Shown piece after piece: positions 34,275 to 42,551 of a stretch of DNA of 64,000 nucleotides. Positions within the stretch are counted from its first letter, which is position 1, and every line of letters begins with the position of its first letter. Where the stretch lies: contig NZ_NKFP01000007.1 of NCBI RefSeq assembly GCF_002215035.1, positions 228,275 to 292,274 on the forward strand. The letters are read 5' to 3'. Below the pieces are notes generated by a model. The model searched no databases. It saw only the letters and a list, made by a program, of their open reading frames with translations, and was not told where the DNA came from. The DNA comes from Leptolyngbya ohadii IS1 (GTDB lineage Bacteria > Cyanobacteriota > Cyanobacteriia > Elainellales > Elainellaceae). The translations under genes were made by a program, and so were the position numbers.

Positions 34275-35495
34275 ATGAGAGCGAAAAAGAAGTGGATATT
34301 AGTAGCGACTATGGCTACCTTTGTTGTTCTCGCATTCTGCTTCCTTGGCATCGAGAACGGACGGCTGAAGTTAGTCGATCGAACTGGCTTTAGAGAGGAT
34401 GTAGAAGTATCTACGACCTCAGAGCGTAATAGCAAAGGAGAAATTGTTAAAACCGTTGAGACCCGAAAAGTAGTATCTGGAAAGACCTTTTGGGATCTCT
34501 TAAGCTTGGCAGGTGTACCTACAGCACTTGCTGTTTTAGGCTTCGTGCTTCAATCTTCTCAGCAAAAGCAAGCTGACAAGGCAGCAGAACTGCAACAGCA
34601 GCAAGTTAACGAAGCAGCCAAAGAGGAAGTTCTCCAGGCTTACTTCGATCGTTTATCAGAGCTACTAGTGGATAAAAATATAGTTGCACTTGCTGTTAAA
34701 CAGCAAAAGGCATCTGAAGATCCATCAGCGGAGAAGCTTACAGAGGAGCAAGAAGAACTGCTCAACGCTGCCAAGGATGTGATCCGAGCTAGAACCTTGT
34801 CAATATTGAGGAGACTAAACGGGGATGGAGCACGTAAGGGCAGTGTTATCCGCTTTCTGGTCGAGACAGAGCTAATAGGTAAGCTACAGCTAGATCTTAG
34901 ACAAGCCGACCTAAGCGGTGCCATCCTTAAAGAAGCTGATCTTGACGGTGCCAATCTTAGGCAAGCTGACCTAAGCGGGGTCAAGTTCATTTACACCAAC
35001 CTCAATGGTGCTGACCTTCAATGTGCAAACCTTAGCCATGCCAGCATAAGTTATGGCGAACTTCGTAATGTAGATCTGCTGGGATCTGACCTAAGCGGTG
35101 CCATCCTTGACGATCTCAAGCTCACTCATACTGACCTTAGCCATGCCGACCTGAGTGGTTCTGAGATATATGCTACAGATCTCACTGGTGCTGATCTCAG
35201 TTGCGCCAACCTCAGTAGAGCTAAACTCATGCGCGTTGATCTCAGCAAAACTAAGCTTGATCAAGCTATCTTCTTTGGGAACGACTTGAGTGATGCTGTT
35301 GTTTTACCGGAGGAACTATTAGAGGAAAGAGCCGGTTTGGGTTATCCCTATTTATGCAAGGTAAAATTGCCAACTGTAAGTAAGATCAACCCTAATAGAG
35401 ACTGTTATCAATTGGCTGAGTTATTGACAAGGTATTCACCAGATAAGTTCAAAACCATTAAGGATGCTCAACGGTACCTCGATGAGGATCAGTAA
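34275..35495 (+). CDS. Pentapeptide-repeat membrane protein, paralogue 2
   Basis: 406 aa with GAGGAAGG just before ATG 34275. It mirrors the protein at 17882: membrane helix (about 8-27), GIENGRLKLVDRTGFRED, second membrane helix in the WDLLSLAGVPTALAVLGF segment, a shorter Gln/Lys/Ala coiled coil, then about 22 pentapeptides (residues about 210-335) and a C-terminal cap with SKINPNRDCYQLAELL. N-terminal and cap regions are the best conserved between the two. The repeat parts differ in number and order, as expected if repeats change faster than the anchor. Confidence 0.85.
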   Translation: MRAKKKWILVATMATFVVLAFCFLGIENGRLKLVDRTGFREDVEVSTTSERNSKGEIVKTVETRKVVSGKTFWDLLSLAGVPTALAVLGFVLQSSQQKQADKAAELQQQQVNEAAKEEVLQAYFDRLSELLVDKNIVALAVKQQKASEDPSAEKLTEEQEELLNAAKDVIRARTLSILRRLNGDGARKGSVIRFLVETELIGKLQLDLRQADLSGAILKEADLDGANLRQADLSGVKFIYTNLNGADLQCANLSHASISYGELRNVDLLGSDLSGAILDDLKLTHTDLSHADLSGSEIYATDLTGADLSCANLSRAKLMRVDLSKTKLDQAIFFGNDLSDAVVLPEELLEERAGLGYPYLCKVKLPTVSKINPNRDCYQLAELLTRYSPDKFKTIKDAQRYLDEDQ

Positions 35496-35560
35496 GGTAA
35501 GCAACTGCTGATTGGTAGGCTACCAGATCTTTCCCATCTCCCACTCCTAACTCAAAGCGA

Positions 35561-35832
35561 ACATCGGCACCCGCCGATGAGAGTAGCGTAGCGCCAAGCC
35601 AGCGCCAGCGCAGCGCCCACTGAAACCCCTAAAAATAGAAGTGCTGGTGATTCCAGTGAATAGCAGGGGGAAATAGTGCGGTTAGGAGCCAGGGAACTAG
35701 GACTTCTAGAGACTTCTAGAAGCCAGAAAACCAGGACTTCAAGGGACTTGTAGGGGCATTGAATGAGTTAAAACCTGCCCGACAAAGCGAGGGCTTGCCC
35801 GCTTGAACCTCCAGCAGCGGCAGCTGCCCCCT
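35561..35832 (-). repeat. M repeat module, copy 2
   Basis: ACATCGGCACCCGCCGATG hairpin, CGCAGCGCCCACTGAAACCCC block, variable stretch with two near-identical ACTTCTAGAGACTTCTAGAA words, GCCCGACAAAGCGAGGGC block, then CAGCAGCGGCAGCTG hairpin. Non-coding. Confidence 0.65.
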
Positions 35833-35876
35833 TTGCTACATTTACGAGATATCTACGACTTCCTGTACTTAACCAA

Positions 35877-36188
35877 ATGACCTATTATCAGCACCCACTG
35901 GGAGAAACCAGCCCGCCCCGTCCTGAAACCAACAATGAAGCAACGGTCAACACCTGGGAGTTTGCATCGATGATCGCCAGTGTTGCCACTGGACTGACCG
36001 AAGGCAATCGCCCCAAAGTCCAGGCAATGACCGTAGAACTGGTGACACTGGTTGACCCCGCTCAGGACGTGAATGCCTTGATAGATCAAGCCGCAACGAA
36101 TGAAGCGGATTTGCGGCTATTGATTAATCTGATTGAGCAGGGACTAACCCAGAAGCTAGACGAAGCCTTTCAACGACTCCAGCAATAG
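35877..36188 (+). CDS. Small hypothetical helical protein
   Basis: 103 aa, acidic, with helices at about 25-55 (NTWEFASMIASVATGLTEG) and 60-100. It resembles small cyanobacterial proteins of unknown role with a WEFASMIASVA segment. ATG at 35877; weak ribosome site. It precedes the densest non-coding array of the window. Confidence 0.6.
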   Translation: MTYYQHPLGETSPPRPETNNEATVNTWEFASMIASVATGLTEGNRPKVQAMTVELVTLVDPAQDVNALIDQAATNEADLRLLINLIEQGLTQKLDEAFQRLQQ

Positions 36189-36194
36189 GGCTAA

Positions 36195-36298
36195 TGCCTG
36201 CCCTACCGGGCAGTGGGCAATGCTTCATGGAATTCGAGACACCTGCGATCGGCTCCCTGGTTTTCTTACCTTTTTCCAGGGAAGCCGGTCGTTTCCTG
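36195..36298 (+). ncRNA. Candidate small RNA, hairpin-terminator family copy B
   Basis: CTGCCC, loop TACC, GGGCAG (36198-36213), then a 15-bp stem CGATCGGCTCCCTGG/CCAGGGAAGCCGGTCG (36246-36291) followed by TTTCCTGCTT. The strongest copy of the family; it begins 7 bp after the 103-aa gene. Confidence 0.5.
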
Positions 36299-36340
36299 CT
36301 TACAAGCTCTGCTATATAAGCCTTTCAGCCATTCTTAGCA

Positions 36341-36380
36341 GTTTTCCTCAAAAGCCCGGATCTTTTTAGGCTCGATCGCT
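36341..36380 (+). repeat. CCTCAAA-CCCGGATCT-TTTTAG motif, copy 1
   Basis: GTTTTCCTCAAAAGCCCGGA followed by TCTTTTTAGG and CGATCGC. Two other copies at 37163 and 37407 match at about 30 positions. Here and at 37407 it lies roughly 45-55 nt after the T tail of a small-RNA unit. Confidence 0.55.
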
Positions 36381-36455
36381 GGAAGACTTACCTTGAAAGC
36401 ACTAGAACGATTACTGTCTTGAAGTCTTTCAGTCGTGCTTCAGTGGGGTACTGCT

Positions 36456-36548
36456 TGCCCTACCGGGCATTGAGGAGTGGTTATTGGTTTATCGATCGAT
36501 TGTTCTCAAGCTCGCATCCAGGCTAGAGACAGTCGATCGTTTCTTTTT
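36456..36548 (+). ncRNA. Candidate small RNA, hairpin-terminator family copy C
   Basis: TGCCC, loop TACC, GGGCA (36456-36469), then stem CGATCGA/TCGATCG extended inward with G-T pairs (36493-36539) and a TTTCTTTTT tail. Confidence 0.5.
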
Positions 36549-36832
36549 GTCCTGCCTCCTTCCAAACGACAACTTGGAAAGGCGAACAACGCTCGTGTCT
36601 CGAAGTTGTCAATCGGTGTGAACTCTTTAATTCATCAGCATTAGAGCCAATCTCGATCGCTCCTGCTGCCAACTTCGGAGAATCAACTACGGAATCGCTC
36701 CCAAGTTCTTGCCCTTCTCTCAATGCCTTACAGGACAAGCCTTAGCACGATCGGGCTTTTCATTCGAGGCTTAAACCGGAAAAGTCAACTACAGAAAATT
36801 CCGCAGTGGGGATGCCCCAGTTCCAGTACGAT

Positions 36833-37093
36833 CATCGGCACCCGCCGATGTGAGTTCCCCCAGCAAGCGTCAGTGCAGCGCCCACTAACCCCCACTGAAG
36901 CAGGGTCACTGGAAGGTGGAGAGGATTGAGGAAAGTGGAGATGAAATGAGGGGAAGGGGGAATTTAGCGATCGTCCTGTCATTTGAGGGATTGGGGCGAT
37001 CGAAGCACTTGAGTAGCTTGGGGCACTGCATGAGTAGAACCCTGCCCAAAACGAGGGAAGCCCTCATGAACTACCAGCAGCGGCAGCTGCCGC
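36833..37093 (-). repeat. M repeat module, copy 3
   Basis: ATCGGCACCCGCCGAT hairpin, AGCGCCCACTAACCCCCACT block, variable GATTGAGG-rich stretch, CCTGCCCAAAACGAGGGAAG block and CAGCAGCGGCAGCTGCCG hairpin. Non-coding. Confidence 0.65.
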
Positions 37094-37162
37094 TTTGTTG
37101 GAGTTTTCAAGCTATAACTGCTCGAAATGCTTACAGCATCAAACTTCTAGACGACTGCATCA

Positions 37163-37201
37163 ATTTTCCTCAAACCCCCGGATCTTTTTTAGCCCGATCG
37201 C
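37163..37201 (+). repeat. CCTCAAA-CCCGGATCT-TTTTAG motif, copy 2
   Basis: TTTTCCTCAAACCCCCGGAT, CTTTTTTAGCC and CGATCGC, nearly identical to copy 3. No small-RNA unit directly precedes this one. Confidence 0.55.
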
Positions 37202-37254
37202 TAGAGGGTCGCTCCTGTAAGGATTTGAGCTGCTAAGTGTTGAAAATCTTAGAG

Positions 37255-37351
37255 ATGCCCTACCGGGCTTGGAGCGGGGTTCGATTTCGTCAGACTCGAT
37301 CGTCTGCTTCCGGTAGGGTGTTCTTGGTAAAGGCAGGCGATCGTTTCCTTT
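37255..37351 (+). ncRNA. Candidate small RNA, hairpin-terminator family copy D
   Basis: GCCC, loop TACC, GGGC (37257-37268), then CGATCGTCTGC/GCAGGCGATCG stem (37297-37343) and TTTCCTTT tail. The third repeated motif follows at 37407. Confidence 0.5.
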
Positions 37352-37406
37352 ATCGTGGCTACTCTTCAAATGCCTATGCCAACAGGCTTCTAGCTGCTAG
37401 CAGTAG

Positions 37407-37446
37407 TTTTCCTCAAACCCCCGGATCTTTTTTAGGCACGATCGCC
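37407..37446 (+). repeat. CCTCAAA-CCCGGATCT-TTTTAG motif, copy 3
   Basis: TTTTCCTCAAACCCCCGGAT, CTTTTTTAGGC and CGATCGCC. It lies 55 nt after the T tail of copy D, as copy 1 does after copy B. Confidence 0.55.
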
Positions 37447-37903
37447 ACTGTCCGGCTCCTGAAAGCCATCTGGCGATCGTACAGGGTAAGTCTTAGCAAT
37501 CAAACTGAAATAGAACAAAAGTACTATAAAGAACAAAAGTACTATAAGAAATTCAGGAGTTGCAGGAAAAATTTAAAGCCCCCGACCGAAGTTCATCAGG
37601 CTTCGATCGAGGGCAGATTGGAGAAAACATTACCAATCCTCAGTCGGTAACGATATCGCTCAAGCCTGTGTCTGTCAAGGCTTTGGGCATAAAATGCTAC
37701 ACACAAAGCAGAAAAATTTTTGCTCACCCCTCGTTGAACGCTATATGTAGTAGGCGTGGAGGGAGAGATTTATTGCCCAAACTCTCTCAAAGATCCTCTA
37801 CTCACTTCTTTAGATCCAGAGTAGAATCTGTGTCGCAGGGAATTAACCCTGCCCTAACCGGATACTGAAAGGAATTCATCACCCTTTCATCAATCCATAG
37901 GTA
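37447..37903. other. Non-coding, short direct repeat and hairpin
   Basis: GAACAAAAGTACTATAA occurs twice in tandem near 37512-37550. A stem GCCC..CGACCGAAG/CTTCGATCG..GGGC lies near 37577-37615. No gene seen; short frames here lack ribosome sites. Confidence 0.35.
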
Positions 37904-37955
37904 GTGTCAGGAGGAAACATTACCAGTCCTCGTGGAAGTGGCTGAATCCTGACAC
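37904..37955 (+). promoter_or_regulatory. Leader hairpin before 85-aa gene
   Basis: GTGTCAGGA and TCCTGACAC form a perfect 9-bp stem around 34 nt, 33 bp before ATG 37989. The loop contains AACATTACCAGTCCT, nearly the same as a word at 37627. It could be a leader control structure. Confidence 0.35.
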
Positions 37956-37988
37956 CAAATTTATCCACTTTGAGAAAGAACAGATTCC

Positions 37989-38246
37989 ATGGAAAAGCTA
38001 AAAAGTTTAGGTTCAGATTCTGCTGCTCCCGTCCAGCCCAGCAATTCCCAGATTGCTTCTGCTGATCCACCTACGCCCATTCCTGGCATTAATGTCTCTG
38101 TTCAGGTTGACTTGACTGAAGCGGTATTGATCCGAGCGGTGGAAGTTGGCGGACCTTCATTTCTTCTTGTGGCTGTCGTTTGTGCAACTGCAATGCCAGT
38201 GGTGTGGCGCTGCTTCTCACAAATGGCTAACAGGAAGCAGACCTGA
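37989..38246 (+). CDS. Small membrane protein
   Basis: 85 aa. A Pro/Ser-rich N-terminal half is followed by a LTEAVLIRAVEVGGPSFLLVAVVCATAMPVVW segment forming one membrane helix and a short basic tail. No family recognised. The next rightward gene is a zinc-ribbon membrane protein. Confidence 0.5.
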   Translation: MEKLKSLGSDSAAPVQPSNSQIASADPPTPIPGINVSVQVDLTEAVLIRAVEVGGPSFLLVAVVCATAMPVVWRCFSQMANRKQT

Positions 38247-38435
38247 ATCTTAGCCATTTGAACGGCTTGCTAGGGCAGCGGGGTGCATCTGCCCTGGTTC
38301 AGGGTGTATCTCCACTTGTCATTGTTTGTGAAAATCCTGTTCAGATTGCCTCTCGTTGCAGGCATCAATCCGGGCAGTCCTTCATCTTGCAAGGAGATAG
38401 AAACAAAGCCCGTCCCAGCAAAAGGTATCAGTGTC

Positions 38436-39404
38436 ATGAGCCAAGTCCAACAGCTTGCCAAGCGGGGTGATCCAAAGGCGATCGCCGCTCTCATCAACCA
38501 GTCCTTCAATCCGAAAGGGCTATCCGTGCGAGCTGCTGTGAAAGGGAGCTGCTTACAGATTCTTGTACAGTCTCCTAACCCGATCAACCAACAAACGGTG
38601 GTGAGCTTCATCTCCAAAGGATTGAAAACCTTATCTCCGCAAGGCATCACGACGGTCAGGATCTGTGCTCAGCAAACGGATGAAGTTACGCCTGCTTGGG
38701 TTGAAGAGGTTCAGATGGAGATCTTTCCTCCCATCCCACCCACTGCATTTACAGCACCGCCTACCCCCTCCACATCCATACCGCTGAATGGGAAGATTCA
38801 GCCTGCTAGTCAGACTGTACCTCATCCAGCACAACCAGAAGACGATACTGTGCGCTGCCCACGCTGTACTTCGGCTCAAATTGCAATGGACAAGAAAGGG
38901 TTTAGTGGCGGTAAAGCGATCGCTGGCGCAGTCTTGCTGGGTGCTGCGGGTCTAGCTGGTGGATTTATTGGTGCCAATAATGTTCGTTTAAGCTGCCTCA
39001 AGTGTGGCTTTCAGTGGGAGTTAGGCAAACCAACGCCTAAGTTTAAGCACAAGCCTCAACCTGTTAGAGCAAAACTCAATCGTCCAGGCTTTGTCTCAAG
39101 ATTTTTTACGGGAGCAGTTTTAGGACTCATTCTTGGAATTCCGGTCGGGATCATGACTGCTTGGATTCCTGGAGCTTCTGGACCCGCTTATTGGGTAGTT
39201 GTGCTGCTAACAGGAATCACTCTTGCTACTAAAAGAGACTTCCTGCTAACGCTCCAGGGCAACTGCCCCCACTGCGGGAAAGAGCTTGATATCTCTCATC
39301 TCAACACACCTCAGAGATGCAAACATTGCAAAAGCCAAATCAGGACTGAGTACAATGCCGTTGAGAGGACTGCCTGGTTCCATCCAGTTATTGAGGAGTT
39401 CTAA
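38436..39404 (+). CDS. Zinc-ribbon membrane protein
   Basis: 322 aa from ATG 38436 (in-frame upstream codons from 38283 look non-coding). Residues 1-100 are a soluble domain with helical repeats (LAKRGDPKAIAALINQSFNPKG) seen in many cyanobacterial membrane proteins. A first zinc ribbon (CPRC... CLKC) brackets a glycine-rich membrane helix at about 165-185. Two membrane helices follow (about 225-270), then a second ribbon (CPHC... CKHC). It may sense or scaffold at the membrane; no enzyme motif. Confidence 0.7.
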   Translation: MSQVQQLAKRGDPKAIAALINQSFNPKGLSVRAAVKGSCLQILVQSPNPINQQTVVSFISKGLKTLSPQGITTVRICAQQTDEVTPAWVEEVQMEIFPPIPPTAFTAPPTPSTSIPLNGKIQPASQTVPHPAQPEDDTVRCPRCTSAQIAMDKKGFSGGKAIAGAVLLGAAGLAGGFIGANNVRLSCLKCGFQWELGKPTPKFKHKPQPVRAKLNRPGFVSRFFTGAVLGLILGIPVGIMTAWIPGASGPAYWVVVLLTGITLATKRDFLLTLQGNCPHCGKELDISHLNTPQRCKHCKSQIRTEYNAVERTAWFHPVIEEF

Positions 39405-39467
39405 GCTGAGTAGGGACGATCGCTCCAGGCTGCTAAATCCACTTTATCCGTCCAATGAAAGAAGCGC

Positions 39468-39710
39468 AGCATCGGCACCCGCCAATGTGAGCATCCCAGC
39501 AAGCGCAGCGCAGCATCCACCAAACTCACTGAAGCCAGGGTCACTTGAAGAATGACGGGAATTGAGGAAGGTGAAGTAATTGAATGATTGAAGCGATCGA
39601 GGCATTTGAGGATGATCGGGGCACTTGAAGCACTTGGGGCACTGCATGAGTAAAATCCTGCCCAAGACGAGGGAAGCCCTCACAACCCAGCAGCAGCGGT
39701 AGCTGCCCAC
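39468..39710 (-). repeat. M repeat module, copy 4
   Basis: ATCGGCACCCGCCAAT hairpin (one mismatch), CGCAGCGCAGCATCCACC block, variable GATTGAGG/CATTTGAGG stretch, CCTGCCCAAGACGAGGGAAG block, CAGCAGCGGTAGCTGCC hairpin. Fills most of the 390-bp gap before the YbaB-like gene. Confidence 0.65.
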
Positions 39711-39794
39711 TGACGGAAGTTCTGTTGCCACACCTGGCAGTAAGCGACCTTTTATTGCTGCTAATGGGCAATCTAAGCATTAATCCTGGCAGCT

Positions 39795-40133
39795 ATGGCG
39801 CTTCGGCGATCGACTCTAACGATGGAGAACTATCGAGAGAAACTTCAGCAGTTTTATGAGGTTGCGGCTTTGGTAGAACAGCAAGCCAAACAAGTTCAGG
39901 TTGACCTGGAGCAGGCAGAGTTTGAGGGGAGTTCTGGCAAAGGAGTTCATGCTTCTATTCACGGCACCTATGCCCCAATTGTCATAGCAATTCCTGAAGC
40001 TTTGCTGGTAGAGGGTTCTGAAGCTGTCGCTGAGCAAATCTTGGAAGCTTATAAATCTGCCTATCAACAGGCTAAAGCATTAAGGCAGACCCTCATTGAT
40101 CAGGTGCTGGAAGGTGTGCCCCAACTGCAATAA
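39795..40133 (+). CDS. YbaB/EbfC-family DNA-binding protein
   Basis: 112 aa (ATG 39795, or 39822 giving MENYREKLQQFY). It has the YbaB plan: N-terminal helix (LQQFYEVAALVEQQAKQVQ), a central beta sheet with EGSSGKGVHASIHGTYAPIVIAIPEALL, and a C-terminal helix (ILEAYKSAYQQAKAL). YbaB dimers bind DNA as tweezers and can act as nucleoid proteins or regulators. It is an accessory copy; chromosomal relatives usually sit by dnaX/recR. Confidence 0.75.
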   Translation: MALRRSTLTMENYREKLQQFYEVAALVEQQAKQVQVDLEQAEFEGSSGKGVHASIHGTYAPIVIAIPEALLVEGSEAVAEQILEAYKSAYQQAKALRQTLIDQVLEGVPQLQ

Positions 40134-40139
40134 GCATCA

Positions 40140-40349
40140 TCAACCACTGATCCTCAATAGCTGCCGTCTGGAGTGAGAAGCACTTTGAGCGGCTTCCAGA
40201 GCTTGTGCATACGACCAGCAGCTACAGATGACGTGCCAGCCAGGGATGTCTGAAAATCCAGACCGGATGGTGACAAAATCAGGAGATTGATAAACAGTAA
40301 AGCCAGACAGGGTTTGGGTGAAATTCATTGAGTTTGGAACACACGACAA
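40140..40349 (-). CDS. Small GFTVYQ-family protein, copy 1
   Basis: 69 aa (or 62 from Met8). Core pattern: GFTVYQSPDFVTIRSGFSDIPGWHVICSCWSYAQALEAAQSA. Two paralogues lie at 41857 and 42223. Aromatic strands, a CSC pair and a final helix suggest a compact alpha-beta fold. Family function unknown. Confidence 0.6.
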   Translation of the reverse strand: MSCVPNSMNFTQTLSGFTVYQSPDFVTIRSGFSDIPGWHVICSCWSYAQALEAAQSASHSRRQLLRISG

Positions 40350-40584
40350 GTAGGTGATTTAACAATCGTAACCGCCAATCAGAATGTGATGGGAAGAAAT
40401 ACAGTTCATCGAGAAAAGTGTAGAAAACTAGATTTAAGTTACGGTTATAATTTGCCCAATACCAAGACTCAACGACTGAATCAGCACAAAGCAATACCAT
40501 TGCTTCTTGCTTAAGACGGGGCACATTTTTTTTCTGGCTCGCTAGAAGGGATAGAGCCAACTTGACGATGAGAAGCTGAGTTTC

Positions 40585-40995
40585 ATGCCTCATTTAGCGA
40601 TTTTGGATGACAACGAAACGTGGTGCTATGTGCTGGCACTGCGATTGGAGCAGCAGGGCTATCGCGTCTCAACCTTTACCAGTGCCCAAGCTTTGTTGCG
40701 TGAAGTCGAGCAATTTGACCTGGTGCTAGTGGATTTTTCCATACCTGCGCCTCGGTATCAACGGAGTATGGATGGGACTGAAGTGATTTGCCAGGTGAAA
40801 CAGCATCTGGAGCATCCACCGCTTTTGGTGCTGATTTCGAGCTTCTTTACCCAAGACATTCTGGCGGAAGCAGACAGGCTTTGTCCTGAAGCCGATGCGG
40901 TCTTGAGTAAGCAAAGTGAGACCAATGAACTGCTGGCTCAAATTCAGATGCTCTTAGCGCATTCCCTGTCGCTGGAGGAGAGTGCAGTCCGGTAG
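40585..40995 (+). CDS. Stand-alone response-regulator receiver protein
   Basis: 136 aa, a CheY-like receiver only. LDDNE gives the acidic pair, LVDFS the phospho-acceptor Asp, LISSF the Thr/Ser position and VLSKQSE the conserved Lys. No output domain. It should relay a phosphate signal by protein contact; the nearest kinase is at 45209, beyond the IS element, so pairing with it is only possible. Confidence 0.88.
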   Translation: MPHLAILDDNETWCYVLALRLEQQGYRVSTFTSAQALLREVEQFDLVLVDFSIPAPRYQRSMDGTEVICQVKQHLEHPPLLVLISSFFTQDILAEADRLCPEADAVLSKQSETNELLAQIQMLLAHSLSLEESAVR

Positions 40996-41132
40996 AGGTA
41001 GGGCAGGGAGCGGCGATCGTCTGTTTCAGAGTACTTGCTAGACAGGTAAGGTCTGTCTTATAGCGCAGCATCGCCTTGAAAAGGAAAGGGCTTATCAGTG
41101 GTCAAGGATTGTTACGCTAAAGACACAAAAAT

Positions 41133-41155
41133 GCCCCCTTTTATAACTTGGGGGC
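41133..41155. terminator. GC-rich stem-loop
   Basis: GCCCCC and GGGGGC surround an 11-nt AT-rich loop. The minus strand continues with ATTTTTG, the plus strand is preceded by AAAAA, so it can end leftward transcripts; no leftward gene lies immediately upstream. Confidence 0.5.
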
Positions 41156-41588
41156 GGTATGTCACTTCGATTTGTTATATCACTATCATTACAAACTAGC
41201 TTTACATCGGTATCTAGCGGGTGGCAGAAACAGCAACATTAGCGGTCTGACGATCGGAGTAAAAGAATTGCTTCTCTATCTCTGCCTTGAAGCGTAAGGT
41301 GAAAGCGATCGAGGGATTGTGCTAAGGATTAAACACTCAACTAGGCAAAGCCTGTCTGACAGCTGTTTATCGTGTCCATTAAGGCACTGCTGTTAAAAAT
41401 CCTGCCTGACTCAGAGAACTGCGCTCATCACTTATCCGCAGCGGTAGCTGCAAGAAGACTTTGATCTACCTTGCGTTGGATGTGGTGCAGTGATGGACTC
41501 CTGTAATTTTTATATTATTAAGCCGTCAGAGCAATTGTCTCAACGGGCTGAACAAATCAAATTAATGTGATTATCGGAGTGATAGATT
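41156..41588. other. Intergenic with partial M hairpin
   Basis: Upstream region of the CsbD gene. At about 41395-41455 it has AATCCTGCCTGACTC and CGCAGCGGTAGCTGC words of the M module. No gene seen. Confidence 0.4.
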
Positions 41589-41777
41589 ATGAGTTTAGAA
41601 GAAAGAGCAAAAGCAGCGGCTAAAAATGTTGAAGGCAAAGTGCAAGAAGCGATCGGCAACCTTACAGGGGATGAACAAGCGCAAGTAGAAGGCAAGGCAA
41701 AGCAAGCCGAAGCTGAGCTGCGGAATGCCAAAGAAGATGTCAAGGATGGTGTTAAGGACATCGTTGATCAGGCTTAA
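41589..41777 (+). CDS. CsbD-family stress protein
   Basis: 62 aa, hydrophilic and helical, starting SLEERAKAAAKNVEGKVQEA with IGNLTGDEQAQVEGKAKQA, the CsbD signature. GGAG lies 10 nt before the ATG. CsbD-like proteins rise in general stress in many bacteria; their biochemical role is unknown. Confidence 0.9.
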   Translation: MSLEERAKAAAKNVEGKVQEAIGNLTGDEQAQVEGKAKQAEAELRNAKEDVKDGVKDIVDQA

Positions 41778-41856
41778 TCTATTGTATTGATTTGTACTGC
41801 TTACACCATAAGGTCGCTTGTTGCTTATATCATCAGGCGACTTTTTGTCTGTACTG

Positions 41857-42066
41857 CTAGCTTGTTATGTCCTGCTCTGGCAGTATCAAAGGCAACTGTC
41901 TCGTTTGAGCCGCATTTTTAGCCATTTCCAGGGCTTGTGCATACGATCGACAGCTACAGATAATGCGCCAGCCAAAAACATCTTCAAAACCTGGAAGGAT
42001 CGTGACGGTATCAGCATTAGCAGCCTGATAAACTGTAAAGCCAGTCAGTGTTTGAGGGTAGCGCAT
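41857..42066 (-). CDS. Small GFTVYQ-family protein, copy 2
   Basis: 69 aa: LTGFTVYQAANADTVTILPG, GWRIICSCRSYAQALEMAKN. Closest to copy 3 in the CSCRSYAQALE segment. Convergent with the CsbD gene. Confidence 0.6.
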   Translation of the reverse strand: MRYPQTLTGFTVYQAANADTVTILPGFEDVFGWRIICSCRSYAQALEMAKNAAQTRQLPLILPEQDITS

Positions 42067-42222
42067 GGTGTCTCAATCGCTGGGTAGTGCACAAATTCTG
42101 TAGTTATCAGGACAGGACAAAGATTGACCTGCCTTTTGTTACGACAGTCTTAACATTGGGCTGGAGGGTTCTCTATCTGTCTTGATGCCCTCATTTCCCA
42201 CCAGCGGCAGCAGCCCCAAAGC

Positions 42223-42438
42223 TCAGTTCAGATCCTCGTTTATATCCTGATTGATAATCAAGGACAGTTTCCTGATGAGGGCAGCATTTTGAGCGGCTTC
42301 CAGAGCTTGTGCATACGATCGGCAGCTACAAATAGGGTGCCAGCCAGAAATATCTCTAAATCCTGGGCGAATGGTGATGCAATCAGAAACTTGATAGACG
42401 GTGAATCCAACAGGTGATGAAGGCTTATGCAGTGACAA
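42223..42438 (-). CDS. Small GFTVYQ-family protein, copy 3
   Basis: 71 aa from TTG 42438 (SLHKPSSPVGFTVYQVSD); upstream in-frame residues look unrelated. The core DISGWHPICSCRSYAQALEA matches copies 1 and 2. The non-ATG start and closeness to the IS element suggest that its original 5' end was altered by the insertion. Confidence 0.55.
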   Translation of the reverse strand: MSLHKPSSPVGFTVYQVSDCITIRPGFRDISGWHPICSCRSYAQALEAAQNAALIRKLSLIINQDINEDLN

Positions 42439-42551
42439 TAAGAGAGACCTGCTGCTGACGACTGAGATGTCCCGTGGAGACCGGGCAAAAGCAGACAAGC
42501 GGGGCAGGAACAAAAAACACTAGGACTATCCCCGACCAACGGAGACCCCTA

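Noticed and set aside
36523..36738. Leftward 71-aa frame in the small-RNA array
   Set aside because: No ribosome site, no homologue recognised, and the stretch lies among repeated non-coding units. A decayed gene remnant is possible.
42420..42520. IS21 left terminal repeat
   Set aside because: The right-end repeat (TAGTTGTCATCGCGATGTCA) has no convincing inverse here; GACGACTGAGATGTCCC is too weak a match.
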